Assembly (NCBI GenBank): GCA_965227445.1
Contig: OZ245751.1
Location: 6,386,001 to 6,450,000, forward strand
Source of the DNA: DT-110 sp030148525
Lineage (GTDB): Bacteria; Bacteroidota; Bacteroidia; Chitinophagales; Saprospiraceae
DNA: 64,000 bases
Reading direction: 5' to 3'
The notes beneath the pieces were generated by a model, which did no database searches, was not told the origin of the DNA, and was given only the letters and a program-made list of their open reading frames with translations. Positions 8,366 through 16,454 of the stretch are shown here, in pieces. Each line of letters opens with the position of its first letter. Position 1 is the stretch's first letter. A program made the position numbers and the translations under genes.

Positions 8366-8767
8366 GTGGATCTAACACTAACCAACTTCGTAAATGATGG
8401 TTTCCCTCTCGGCCAGGAAACCTACCAAATTATTGGTGCGGCCATGACGGTACACCGCGAATTAGGCCACGGATTTCTCGAAGCCGTATACCAGGAAGCC
8501 CTGGCACTGGAATTCACCAACCGTCAAATACCGTTTAAAAAAGAACAACCACTATCCATCCAGTATAAAGGACAAGTACTTAACAAACGTTATTACGCCG
8601 ATTTCCTCTGTTTCGATCAGGTTATCATCGAACTCAAAGCCTGCGACGGCATACATGATCAGCATCTGGCACAAGTATTAAACTACCTGAAAGCCACCGA
8701 CCAAAAACTAGGACTTCTCCTGAATTTTGGAAATTCCAGTCTCCAATACAAAAGAGTAATCCTCTGA
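8366..8767 (+). CDS. GxxExxY protein (PD-(D/E)XK-like, copy 1)
   Basis: 133 residues. Shows the family signature GFLEAVY (G-x-x-E-x-x-Y) and, further on, YYADFLCFDQVIIELKACD, i.e. D...ExK, the core of the PD-(D/E)XK nuclease fold, then HLAQVLNYLK. The biological role of this widespread family is not established; nuclease activity is suggested only by the fold. The start must be GTG 8366: the domain needs residues upstream of the in-frame ATG at 8444, and the two ATGs at 8394 and 8397 are out of frame. That GTG is part of the flanking aatctgtggat repeat. The gene is bounded on both sides by that repeat, between wzc-like and ABC transporter genes. Second copy at 46074. Confidence 0.88.
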   Translation: MDLTLTNFVNDGFPLGQETYQIIGAAMTVHRELGHGFLEAVYQEALALEFTNRQIPFKKEQPLSIQYKGQVLNKRYYADFLCFDQVIIELKACDGIHDQHLAQVLNYLKATDQKLGLLLNFGNSSLQYKRVIL

Positions 8768-8857
8768 AAAATCCGTGATAATCTGTGAAATAAATCTGAG
8801 CTTATCTGTGGATAAAATCAGTGGATAAAATTTGAGCAAATCTGTGGATAATCAATA
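8768..8857. repeat. aatctgtggat repeat array (right-half orientation)
   Basis: Six or more degenerate AATCTGTG-type words fill the whole 90-bp spacer between the GxxExxY gene and the ABC transporter; the last ends 11 bp before the ATG at 8858. Confidence 0.85.
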
Positions 8858-10663
8858 ATGATCCAAGTCTTAAAAAACATATTAAAAAAGCATTTCTCCT
8901 CCTTAGCCTTCTTCTACCGCTACCTACGGTATAGGCTATTCCTGCTGCTGGTTGTCAGTATACTCGTCGGCTTACTCGATGGCCTCGGCCTGGCCATGTT
9001 CCTTCCCCTCCTCGAGTTTGTCGCTGATAGTGGTACCCAGGCCACCAACGAAAGCATGGGCAACCTCGCCTTCCTCCTCGATGGTATCCGGGGACTCGGA
9101 CTGGAACTCACGCTCACCGTAGTATTGCTGACCATGCTCGCCTTTTTCACCCTCAAAGGCGTAGCTAAGTGGCTCGAAAGCTACCTCAACGTCATCTACC
9201 AGCAGTATTTCATCCGGAAGATACGGGTGGAGAATATCGATGCACTGACGCACTACAGTTATCAGGCCTTCGTTACCGCGGATGCGGGAGCTATACAAAA
9301 TACCCTAAGTACTGAGGTGGAGCGGGTAGTACAGGCCTACCGCACCTACAGCCAGATGCTGCAACAAACTGTACTAGTACTGACCTATGCCGGACTAGCC
9401 TTTCTAGCCAACCCAGAGTTTGCCCTCCTGGTCCTGGTAGGCGGCGTGTTGTCTAACTTTTTGTTCAGTATCCTTTACAAGAAGACCAAGCAGCTTTCCC
9501 AAAAGTACGTCAAAAGCAGTCACCGCTTTCAGGGTTTGCTTATCCAAAAAGTAGCTTTCTTTAAATACCTGAAAGCTACAGGCACTATTAGGGCCTACGC
9601 CCAAAACCTGAAAGAAATGGTCTATGAGATTGAAGACTCGGTACGTAAAATGGGGGTACTCAACAGTATCATGACCGGGGTGCGTGAACCCATGATGATG
9701 ACCATTGTGGTGGCGACTATTTTGGTGCAAGTCCAACTGTTTGGAGGCAGCCTATCGACCATCATCCTGAGTTTACTGTTCTTCTATCGAGCCCTGACCG
9801 CAGTCACACAATTGCAAACCTCTTACAACAGATACCTCAGCTTTTCCGGCTCTATTATCAATATGCAGCAATTCATAGCCAACCTGCGACAGCAGCGGGG
9901 ACCGAACGGGCAGGTGGCTTTTAGCAGCTTTAGCCGGGCGGTTCAACTCGACAAGATGAGTTTTGGCTACCAGCCCGAGGGTCTGATCCTACAAGACATA
10001 ACCCTATCCTTGCACCGCAACGAAACCCTGGCCCTCGTTGGCGAAAGCGGCTCGGGCAAAACCACCCTAATGAATGTCCTCTCGGGTTTATTGCAGCCCA
10101 CTAGCGGGCAGATGCTAATCGATGGACAAAATGTAGCCGGTCTTGACATTACTTCCTTTCAGGAACGGATCGGCTACATTACGCAGGAGCCGGTAATCTT
10201 TGATGATACAGTGTTCAATAATGTAACCTTCTGGGCGGAGAAGACTGATACAAATCTAAAGCGATTTTGGACTGCCCTGGAACAAGCCAGTATTGCGGAA
10301 TTCGTGCGCACCCAGCCCAATGCCGAGAATGCCCGCCTTGGGAACAACGGCATCAATCTGAGCGGGGGGCAGAAACAACGCATCTCCATTGCCCGGGAGC
10401 TGTATAAAGAGGTCGACTTTCTCTTTATGGATGAAGCCACTTCAGCCTTAGATTCGGAAACGGAGAGGGCCATACAGGAGAATATTGATCAACTTAAGGG
10501 CCAATACACCATCCTCATCATTGCGCACCGTCTGTCGACCATCAAGAATGCCGATCGGGTGGTGGTGCTGAAGCAAGGGCGGATTGACCACATTGGCACC
10601 TATGAGGAGTTGATTGCGCAGTCGGTCTCCTTTAAGCAGATGGTGGAATTGCAAGAGGTTTGA
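8858..10663 (+). CDS. ABC transporter, fused permease and ATPase (PglK/MsbA-like)
   Basis: 601 residues: N-terminal exporter membrane domain with about six helices between residues 20 and 310, then an ATPase domain with Walker A GESGSGKTT, Q-loop (YITQEPVIF), signature LSGGQKQR, Walker B FLFMDEATSALD and H-loop IAHRLST. This half-transporter type works as a homodimer and flips lipid-linked substrates; homologues in glycan loci (PglK type) flip undecaprenyl-linked oligosaccharides. No Wzx-type flippase gene was found in the window, so this protein may be the flippase of the locus. Drug or lipid A export cannot be excluded from sequence. ATG start lies 11 bp past the upstream repeat. Confidence 0.9.
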   Translation: MIQVLKNILKKHFSSLAFFYRYLRYRLFLLLVVSILVGLLDGLGLAMFLPLLEFVADSGTQATNESMGNLAFLLDGIRGLGLELTLTVVLLTMLAFFTLKGVAKWLESYLNVIYQQYFIRKIRVENIDALTHYSYQAFVTADAGAIQNTLSTEVERVVQAYRTYSQMLQQTVLVLTYAGLAFLANPEFALLVLVGGVLSNFLFSILYKKTKQLSQKYVKSSHRFQGLLIQKVAFFKYLKATGTIRAYAQNLKEMVYEIEDSVRKMGVLNSIMTGVREPMMMTIVVATILVQVQLFGGSLSTIILSLLFFYRALTAVTQLQTSYNRYLSFSGSIINMQQFIANLRQQRGPNGQVAFSSFSRAVQLDKMSFGYQPEGLILQDITLSLHRNETLALVGESGSGKTTLMNVLSGLLQPTSGQMLIDGQNVAGLDITSFQERIGYITQEPVIFDDTVFNNVTFWAEKTDTNLKRFWTALEQASIAEFVRTQPNAENARLGNNGINLSGGQKQRISIARELYKEVDFLFMDEATSALDSETERAIQENIDQLKGQYTILIIAHRLSTIKNADRVVVLKQGRIDHIGTYEELIAQSVSFKQMVELQEV

Positions 10664-10797
10664 ATACCTTATCCACAGATGTACACAGATTACCACACAG
10701 ATGCACACAAATATCCGAGCAAATCTGTGCACCCAATCTGAGATAATCTGTGGAAAGAATCCTGATCCACTACTCCCCAGCTATCTAAATCTAAACA
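10664..10797. repeat. ttatccacagat ... atctgtgg inverted repeat array
   Basis: About 10670-10757 reads as CACAGAT words in the left half and AATCTGTG words in the right half, giving an imperfect fold-back. The remaining 40 bp before the pseB ATG is AT-rich and could carry a promoter, but none is clear. Confidence 0.8.
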
Positions 10798-11826
10798 ATG
10801 AATTTAAAAGAAAAAGCCATCCTCATCACCGGCGGCACGGGTTCCCTTGGCAAAGCACTCACCAAGCATTTATTGGAGAAAAGCCCCGGACTGAAACGCC
10901 TCGTTATCTTCTCCCGGGATGAGCAAAAGCAGTTTCAGATGGCACAGGTATTTCCAACGAGTAAATACCCCCAGATTCGCTACTTTATTGGGGATATTCG
11001 CGATTACGATCGGGTTAAGCGAGCGCTTAAAGGTATTGACTACGTAATACATGCAGCTGCCATGAAGCACGTGCCCATTGCGGAATATAATCCTATGGAA
11101 TGCGTCAAAACAAATATTCTGGGGGCCGAAAACCTGATCAATGCATGTCTGGAAACGGAGGTAGAACGGGTAGTGGCGCTTTCCACGGATAAAGCTGCGG
11201 CGCCGGTCAACCTATACGGTGCCACGAAACTGGCTTCCGACAAACTATTTGTAGCCGCCAACAATATTACTGGCTGGAATCCCATCAAATTTAGTGTCGT
11301 CCGTTACGGGAATGTGATGGGATCAAATGGATCTGTGATTCCATTTTTCCTGAAAAAACGAAAAGAAGGAGTGCTGCCCATCACCGATCCTACGATGACT
11401 CGCTTCAACATAAGCTTGCAGGGTGGAGTCAATATGGTCATGCACGCCCTTGAATACGCTTGGGGAGGAGAGATCTTTGTGCCCAAAATACCTTCCTATC
11501 GCATTATGGACGTTGCCGAAGCCATCGGACCTGAATGCGACAAGCCAATTGTCGGTATCCGCCCAGGTGAAAAAATACATGAGGAAATGATCACGGCTTC
11601 TGACTCCTATTATACGTACGACTTGGGCAAATACTATACGATATTACCTTCCACCCATAAATGGAAGCTGGAAGACTTCATTGCGCACTTTAAAGCAAAA
11701 CGGGTTGAGTCAGGCTTTCGCTATAATTCTGGGGAAAACAAAGATTGGGAAACGGTGGAGAGCTTACGAAAGTTGATAAAAGAACACGTAGCTCCCGACT
11801 TCAATCCACAATTGGCTACCAATTAA
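10798..11826 (+). CDS. pseB: UDP-N-acetylglucosamine 4,6-dehydratase, inverting (PseB)
   Basis: 342 residues of an extended SDR. NAD motif TGGTGSLGKAL at residues 12-22, RDEQKQF, GDIRDYDR, then AAMKHVPIAEYNP (the conserved Met/Lys/His catalytic segment) and STDKAAAPVNLYGATK. This is the soluble, single-domain form that makes UDP-2-acetamido-2,6-dideoxy-beta-L-arabino-4-hexulose, the first step of pseudaminic acid synthesis; the membrane-anchored PglF-like relative is at 46520. The assignment is backed by pseC, pseF, pseH and pseI homologues in order downstream. Confidence 0.93.
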   Translation: MNLKEKAILITGGTGSLGKALTKHLLEKSPGLKRLVIFSRDEQKQFQMAQVFPTSKYPQIRYFIGDIRDYDRVKRALKGIDYVIHAAAMKHVPIAEYNPMECVKTNILGAENLINACLETEVERVVALSTDKAAAPVNLYGATKLASDKLFVAANNITGWNPIKFSVVRYGNVMGSNGSVIPFFLKKRKEGVLPITDPTMTRFNISLQGGVNMVMHALEYAWGGEIFVPKIPSYRIMDVAEAIGPECDKPIVGIRPGEKIHEEMITASDSYYTYDLGKYYTILPSTHKWKLEDFIAHFKAKRVESGFRYNSGENKDWETVESLRKLIKEHVAPDFNPQLATN

Positions 11827-11939
11827 GTCTTATATATATTCCGCTTCAGGCAACTTAACTAACTTGAACTCCACATACTCAAATTTGGATAAACCAGCCA
11901 AAAAATCTGTGATAATCCGTGTCTAATCCAAGAAAATCT
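11827..11939. repeat. Spacer with aatctgtg repeat half-array before pseC
   Basis: 11892-11946 carries AAATCTGTG, AATCCGTG, AAAATCTGTGGAT words, all in the same orientation and running into the pseC start region. 11827-11890 is AT-rich with no visible gene. Confidence 0.75.
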
Positions 11940-13190
11940 GTGGATCCGATTCCCTACGGCCGGCAACACATAACTGAGGAAGACATCCAGGCGGTGGTCG
12001 AAACGCTCAAATCTGACTACCTAACCCAGGGCCCCCGCATCCCCGAATTCGAAGAAGCCTTCGCCGAATACGTAGGTGCCAAATACGCCGTAGCAGTTGC
12101 AAACGGCACAGCGGCCCTCCACCTTTGCACCCTGGCCTTAGGTGTGCAACCCGGCGATAAGGTTATCACCACACCCATTACCTTTGCTGCCTCCGCCAAC
12201 TGCGTGCGCTACTGCGGCGGGGAAGTTGTCTTTGCCGATATTGATCCGGAAACCTATTTGCTTGACATTAACGAGGTACGAAAACTGTTGGAAGTTTCTC
12301 CCAAAGGAACCTATAATGGCATTATTCCCGTCGATTTTGCGGGCCGCGCAGTGAATCTCCAGGAATTCAAGGAGCTTGCGGATGAGTTCGATTTGTGGAT
12401 GATCGAAGACAGTTGCCACGCCCCCGGTGGGCATTTCATAGATAAAGGAGGGAATGCTCAACGCTGCGGCAACGGCCGATTCGCGGACCTGGCTATTTTC
12501 TCTTTTCACCCCGTCAAGCACATCGCAGCTGGGGAAGGGGGCATGATAACCACTAACGACAAAGACTTATACGACAAGCTGCAAATGCTCCGCACCCACG
12601 GTATCACTAAAAATGCAGATCACTTCCAGAATTCCATCGAATTAGCTGTTGGATCAAATTCCGATTTCCGATTTCCGATTTCCGATTTTCCTAATTGGTA
12701 CATGGAAATGCAAACTCTGGGCTACAATTACCGCTTAACCGATTTCCAAGCCGCCCTGGGCCTTAGCCAACTGCAAAGAGCCGAAGCAGGACTTAAGAGA
12801 AGGCGTGAAATTGCCGCTGCATACTACGAAGCGTTTAAAAATATTCCGCAGATCACCGATCGCAACCACGAGCTGGGGAACACTACATCGCCGATGGTAA
12901 ATAGCCAAAACCATTCACCGTCAAACGGTCACGCCTATCACCTATATGTTATAGAAGCCCAAAACCGCCTGGAACTCTATTATCATTTACGGGAGCATAA
13001 AATTTTTGCCCAAATCCACTACATACCCTGTCACCTGATGCCGTACTATCTGGAACAGGGCTGGAAACATGGCGATATGCCAAATGCCGAAGGATATTAT
13101 GAAGGTTGTATCAGTTTACCGATGTATCCTATATTGAGTAATGAAGATCAGGAGTTTGTTATTAAGCGTATTATCGAGTTTTACGGGTAG
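11940..13190 (+). CDS. pseC: UDP-4-keto-6-deoxy-GlcNAc aminotransferase (PseC)
   Basis: PLP-dependent DegT/DnrJ-family aminotransferase, about 416 residues: IPYGRQHITEEDI start, SGT-like NGTAALH, EDSCHAPGG (Asp binding the PLP nitrogen), FSFHPVKHIAAGEGG (Schiff-base Lys), GYNYRLTDFQAALG. It makes UDP-4-amino-4,6-dideoxy-beta-L-AltNAc. GTG 11940 is preferred because it gives the usual IPYGRQ N-terminus; GTG 11919 is also in frame. Both GTGs lie in the upstream repeat. The gene carries two unusual low-complexity segments: a TCCGATT tandem repeat at 12660-12690 encoding a DFRFPISDF stretch, and a 20-residue Asn/Ser-rich insert at about 12870-12930. Confidence 0.9.
   Translation: MDPIPYGRQHITEEDIQAVVETLKSDYLTQGPRIPEFEEAFAEYVGAKYAVAVANGTAALHLCTLALGVQPGDKVITTPITFAASANCVRYCGGEVVFADIDPETYLLDINEVRKLLEVSPKGTYNGIIPVDFAGRAVNLQEFKELADEFDLWMIEDSCHAPGGHFIDKGGNAQRCGNGRFADLAIFSFHPVKHIAAGEGGMITTNDKDLYDKLQMLRTHGITKNADHFQNSIELAVGSNSDFRFPISDFPNWYMEMQTLGYNYRLTDFQAALGLSQLQRAEAGLKRRREIAAAYYEAFKNIPQITDRNHELGNTTSPMVNSQNHSPSNGHAYHLYVIEAQNRLELYYHLREHKIFAQIHYIPCHLMPYYLEQGWKHGDMPNAEGYYEGCISLPMYPILSNEDQEFVIKRIIEFYG
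12657..12691 (+). repeat. tccgatt tandem repeat inside pseC
   Basis: Four consecutive copies of a TTCCGAT heptamer in the coding region. The same word family forms an intergenic repeat at about 59605-59638. The frame stays open through it. Confidence 0.8.
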
Positions 13191-13240
13191 GGGAAGAAAT
13201 ATAATTTGTGTGAATTTGTGAAATTAATTTGAGGTAATTT
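13191..13240. repeat. aatttgtg repeat half-array before pseF
   Basis: Degenerate AATTTGTG words, a variant of the aatctgtggat family, fill the spacer and end in AATTTGTGGATAA at about 13235-13247, which supplies the pseF GTG. Confidence 0.75.
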
Positions 13241-13933
13241 GTGGATAAAACTCTCTGCATCATACCCGCCCGAGGTAGTAGCAAACGCATTCCTCGCAAA
13301 AATATAAAGGATTTCCTTGGCAAACCAATCATAGCCTATTCTATTGAAACCGCCATGCAAAGTGGCTTATTCCAGGAAGTGATGGTTTCTACTGAGGACG
13401 AAGAAATTGCGGAAGTTGCTCAAAAGTATGGTGCTAAAGTTCCATTTATGCGGTCTGTAGATAATGCAGATGACTTTGCGACTACAATGGATGTGATAAA
13501 GGAAGTAGTCAAAAAGTACGCATCTTTGAATAAGCATTTCGATTATTTATGCTGTATTTATCCCACAGCACCATTCGTGCAAATAGGTCACCTAAAACAA
13601 GGTTTGCAGCAGCTTACGGCCTCGAATGTAGATGCTGTATTTCCCGTCGCTGCATTTAGCTACCCGGTGTGGAGAGGGCTCAAAAAAAGCACGGAGGGGA
13701 AAGTGGAAATGATTTTCCCGGAGTATGCCAGTACCCGTTCCCAGGATTTACCCAAAGTTTATCACGATGCCGGACAGTGGTATTGGTTAAAGCCATCAGC
13801 TATGAATGCGCCACTATTTAACAACGCCAGCTTTATTGAACTAGACGAGCATTTAGTACAGGATATCGACACCCCATCTGATTGGAAGTCTGCGGAATAT
13901 AAGTACAACCAATTATTACGTGAAGACTTATAA
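13241..13933 (+). CDS. pseF: Pseudaminic acid cytidylyltransferase (PseF)
   Basis: 230 residues of the NeuA/CMP-sugar synthetase family. IIPARGSSKRIPRKNIKDF near residues 6-24 is the nucleotide-binding loop; then IAYSIE, VSTEDEEIAEVA, YPTAPF and the metal-binding DTPSDW near the end. It activates pseudaminic acid with CTP. Start is GTG 13241, within the upstream repeat; an in-frame ATG does not occur before the P-loop-like motif. Overlaps the following GNAT gene by 14 bp, so translation is probably coupled. Confidence 0.93.
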   Translation: MDKTLCIIPARGSSKRIPRKNIKDFLGKPIIAYSIETAMQSGLFQEVMVSTEDEEIAEVAQKYGAKVPFMRSVDNADDFATTMDVIKEVVKKYASLNKHFDYLCCIYPTAPFVQIGHLKQGLQQLTASNVDAVFPVAAFSYPVWRGLKKSTEGKVEMIFPEYASTRSQDLPKVYHDAGQWYWLKPSAMNAPLFNNASFIELDEHLVQDIDTPSDWKSAEYKYNQLLREDL

Positions 13934-14501
13934 AGTGCTTCAACAGCAGGTTTTTACGAATGGAAACTTTTCTCTAGTACCTATTCGGTACGAAGACCGC
14001 TACGATATTATGCAATGGCGCAACGAGCAAATCTACCACCTACGCCAAGACAAGCCTTTAACCCTAACTGATCAGGATAAGTACTTCGATGAAGTAGTTA
14101 GCCAACTATTTGAAGAAGACAAGCCAAAACAAATTTTATTCTCTTTCCTTGAAGGAGAGCATTGTATTGGCTATGGTGGATTGGTACACATCAATTGGGT
14201 CGACCGGAATACAGAGCTATCTTTTATTATGGATACTGCATTGGAAGCAGAACGCTTCGATGAGATTTGGAGCGCTTACCTGAGCCTAATTGAGCGGGTC
14301 GCCTTTGAAGAACTGCATTTGCATAAGGTGTACACCTATGCCTTCGATTTACGCCCAAATTTATATCCACTTCTAGAAAAGAATTCATTTTTTCAAGATG
14401 CACGACTCAATGGACATGCTATGTTCGATGGAAAGTACGTGGATGTAGTTATTCATTCTAAAATAAACCCTGATGAAAGACATCGTTCTGTCCCGACTTG
14501 A
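13920..14501 (+). CDS. GNAT-family acyltransferase of the pseudaminic acid cluster
   Basis: 193 residues resembling GNAT N-acyltransferases: WRNEQIYHLRQDKPLT at the start, a central IGYGGLVHINW strand (acetyl-CoA side), and LHKVYTYAF near residue 140. It lacks an obvious complete Q/RxxGxG/A acyl-CoA loop, so activity is uncertain. It is distinct from the PseH-like GNAT encoded by the next gene. Its position between pseF and pseH suggests a second acylation of the sugar. GTG start overlaps pseF; its own end overlaps the next gene by 29 bp. Confidence 0.7.
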   Translation: MKTYKVLQQQVFTNGNFSLVPIRYEDRYDIMQWRNEQIYHLRQDKPLTLTDQDKYFDEVVSQLFEEDKPKQILFSFLEGEHCIGYGGLVHINWVDRNTELSFIMDTALEAERFDEIWSAYLSLIERVAFEELHLHKVYTYAFDLRPNLYPLLEKNSFFQDARLNGHAMFDGKYVDVVIHSKINPDERHRSVPT

Positions 14502-15021
14502 AGAAAAAGATATAGAATTAATTAGGACATGGAGGAATAGCCCAGAAGTCTCTTCCTATATGTATGATGAGTCCTATATTTCGGAAGAGCAACAGAAAGA
14601 ATGGTTTGCTAAAGTATCTAAAGACAAAAGCTCTTTGTATTGGCTAATTGAGTACGATGGCAGAAAGCTTGGGTTAGCTAGCTTGAATAATATTAACCGC
14701 TTGCTTAGTAGTTGTTACTGGGCGTTTTATTTAGGTGATACATCGGTCAGGGGAGCAGGTATTGGAGGGAAGGTAGAATATAACGTACTCAAACACGTGT
14801 TTGAAGTTGAACAACTGAACAAATTAAGATGTGAGGTCTTGATTTCAAACACTAATGTCATCAAAATGCACGAAAAGTTCGGATTTAGAAGAGAGGCCTA
14901 CTACCGGGAACACTGCTTTAAAAACAATAAGCGAATAGACGTTGTAGGGCTTGCCATGCTAAAAAATGATTGGTTGTTTCTGAAAGAGGCATTATATAAT
15001 AAAGTATATGGAACCAAGTAA
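14473..15021 (+). CDS. pseH: PseH-like N-acetyltransferase
   Basis: 182 residues, a typical GNAT: IRTWRNSPEVSSYMYD at the N-terminus, the acyl-CoA loop VRGAGIGGKVEY, and NVIKMHEKFGFRREAYYREH. PseH acetylates the C4 amino group of UDP-4-amino-4,6-dideoxy-beta-L-AltNAc, the third step of pseudaminic acid synthesis. Overlaps with both neighbours show a tightly packed operon. From sequence it could transfer another short acyl group, which the neighbouring MaoC-like gene makes worth considering. Confidence 0.85.
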   Translation: MKDIVLSRLEEKDIELIRTWRNSPEVSSYMYDESYISEEQQKEWFAKVSKDKSSLYWLIEYDGRKLGLASLNNINRLLSSCYWAFYLGDTSVRGAGIGGKVEYNVLKHVFEVEQLNKLRCEVLISNTNVIKMHEKFGFRREAYYREHCFKNNKRIDVVGLAMLKNDWLFLKEALYNKVYGTK

Positions 15022-15418
15022 GATTATTAAAGGCAACCAATACAATTATATTTTCTCTTTTACCCAAGAGGATGTGAATTTATTTGCAAAAGCTACTGGA
15101 GATTCAAACCCAATTCACCTAGATGAAGCCTATGCAAAAAATACTATTTTCAAAATTCCCATCATACATGGTTTCTTAGGTGGAAGTGTTTTTTCAAGAG
15201 TGTTTGGAACCTTATGGCCCGGTGAAGGCACCATCTATCTTAAGCAGAACCTTAAGTTTGTTAAACCTATGCGCACGGCATTAAAGTACAGCGCTGTATT
15301 CAGGGTCATTGAAGTCTACCCTGATAAACACAGAGCCTTAGTTAAAACGGATATATTTCACAATGACGCACTTGTTATTGAAGGAGAAGCCTTAATTATG
15401 AACCACCAGAAGATATAA
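15008..15418 (+). CDS. MaoC-like (R)-specific enoyl hydratase
   Basis: 136 residues of the hot-dog-fold MaoC family. The hydratase motif is clear: DSNPIHLDEAYAKNTIFKIPIIHGFLGGS, with the catalytic Asp and His in the order expected of (R)-specific enoyl-CoA hydratases. Those enzymes hydrate crotonyl-CoA-like substrates to (R)-3-hydroxyacyl-CoA. Encoded inside the pse operon, overlapping pseH by 14 bp and 3 bp before pseI. Inference: it may supply a 3-hydroxybutyryl group for N-acylation of pseudaminic acid; derivatives of that kind are known for this sugar. No PKS or fatty-acid genes adjoin it here. Confidence 0.85.
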   Translation: MEPSKIIKGNQYNYIFSFTQEDVNLFAKATGDSNPIHLDEAYAKNTIFKIPIIHGFLGGSVFSRVFGTLWPGEGTIYLKQNLKFVKPMRTALKYSAVFRVIEVYPDKHRALVKTDIFHNDALVIEGEALIMNHQKI

Positions 15419-15421
15419 AAT

Positions 15422-16447
15422 ATGAAAATCGACGGCTTTCAAGTCGGAAATAAAAATGTTTTTATTATTGCTGAACTGTCAGCGAATCATAATGGTATTT
15501 TAGAAACCGCTTTGAATACCATCAAAGCTGCCAAACGCGCCGGTGCTGATGCCGTCAAACTGCAAACTTACACAGCCAATACGATTACGATAGACTGCGA
15601 TAAACCCGACTTTATTGTAAAAGGAGGCACCGTATGGGACGGAAAAACACTCTACGAGCTTTATCAGGAAGCATACACTCCCTGGGAATGGCACGAAGCC
15701 CTATTTCAATGCGCCAAAGAAGAGGGCTTAATCTGCTTTTCCTCCCCTTTCGATAAAACAGCAGTGGACTTCCTGGAAGATTTGGATACTCCTGCCTATA
15801 AAATTGCCTCCTTTGAAATCACGGATATTCCATTGATTGAATACGCCGCATCAAAGGGGAAACCAATGATCATCTCTACCGGTATAGCCACCCTGGAAGA
15901 TATAGAATTGGCGCTTGATGCCTGTCGCCGGATGGGGAATGATGATATTGCGCTTCTAAAGTGTACCTCCAGCTATCCTGCTCCAATTGAGGAGGCCAAT
16001 ATGGCGATGGTAAAAGATTTTGGGGAACGGTTTAATGTTGTACCCGGTCTGTCTGATCATACCATAGGAAGTACGGTCCCTGTAGTGGCGACCTGCTTCG
16101 GCGCAAAAATTATTGAAAAGCACTTTATTTTGGATCGCTCAATCGGTGGTCCGGATGCTTCTTTTTCTATGAATGAGGAAGAGTTTGCTCAGATGGTCAA
16201 AGCGGTTCGGGAGGCGGAAAAAGCGATTGGTAAAGTGGATTATACGCCTACGGAGAAGCTGATCAAGGGGCGGGCATTTAGCCGGTCGCTTTATGTGGTG
16301 AAGGATATTAAGAAAGGGGAGGTGATTACGGAGGAACATGTGCGGAGTATTCGGCCGGGGTATGGGGAGCATCCGAAAGGGTTAAAAAGCTGGTTAGGGA
16401 AAGAAGCTCCTAGAGGTTTTGAGAGGGGTGAACGATTTTTAATCTAG
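15422..16447 (+). CDS. pseI: Pseudaminic acid synthase (PseI)
   Basis: 341 residues, the usual length. An N-terminal NeuB-type TIM barrel (IIAELSANHNG, DAVKLQTYTA, KIASFEITD, GLSDHTIGS, KHFILDRSIGGPD) is followed by a SAF antifreeze-like domain from about residue 285 (FSRSLYVVKDIKKGEVI, RPGYG). It condenses 6-deoxy-AltdiNAc with phosphoenolpyruvate to pseudaminic acid. SIGGPDASFS is typical of PseI rather than NeuB. Last gene of the pathway block. Confidence 0.94.
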   Translation: MKIDGFQVGNKNVFIIAELSANHNGILETALNTIKAAKRAGADAVKLQTYTANTITIDCDKPDFIVKGGTVWDGKTLYELYQEAYTPWEWHEALFQCAKEEGLICFSSPFDKTAVDFLEDLDTPAYKIASFEITDIPLIEYAASKGKPMIISTGIATLEDIELALDACRRMGNDDIALLKCTSSYPAPIEEANMAMVKDFGERFNVVPGLSDHTIGSTVPVVATCFGAKIIEKHFILDRSIGGPDASFSMNEEEFAQMVKAVREAEKAIGKVDYTPTEKLIKGRAFSRSLYVVKDIKKGEVITEEHVRSIRPGYGEHPKGLKSWLGKEAPRGFERGERFLI

Positions 16448-16454
16448 ATTTAGG

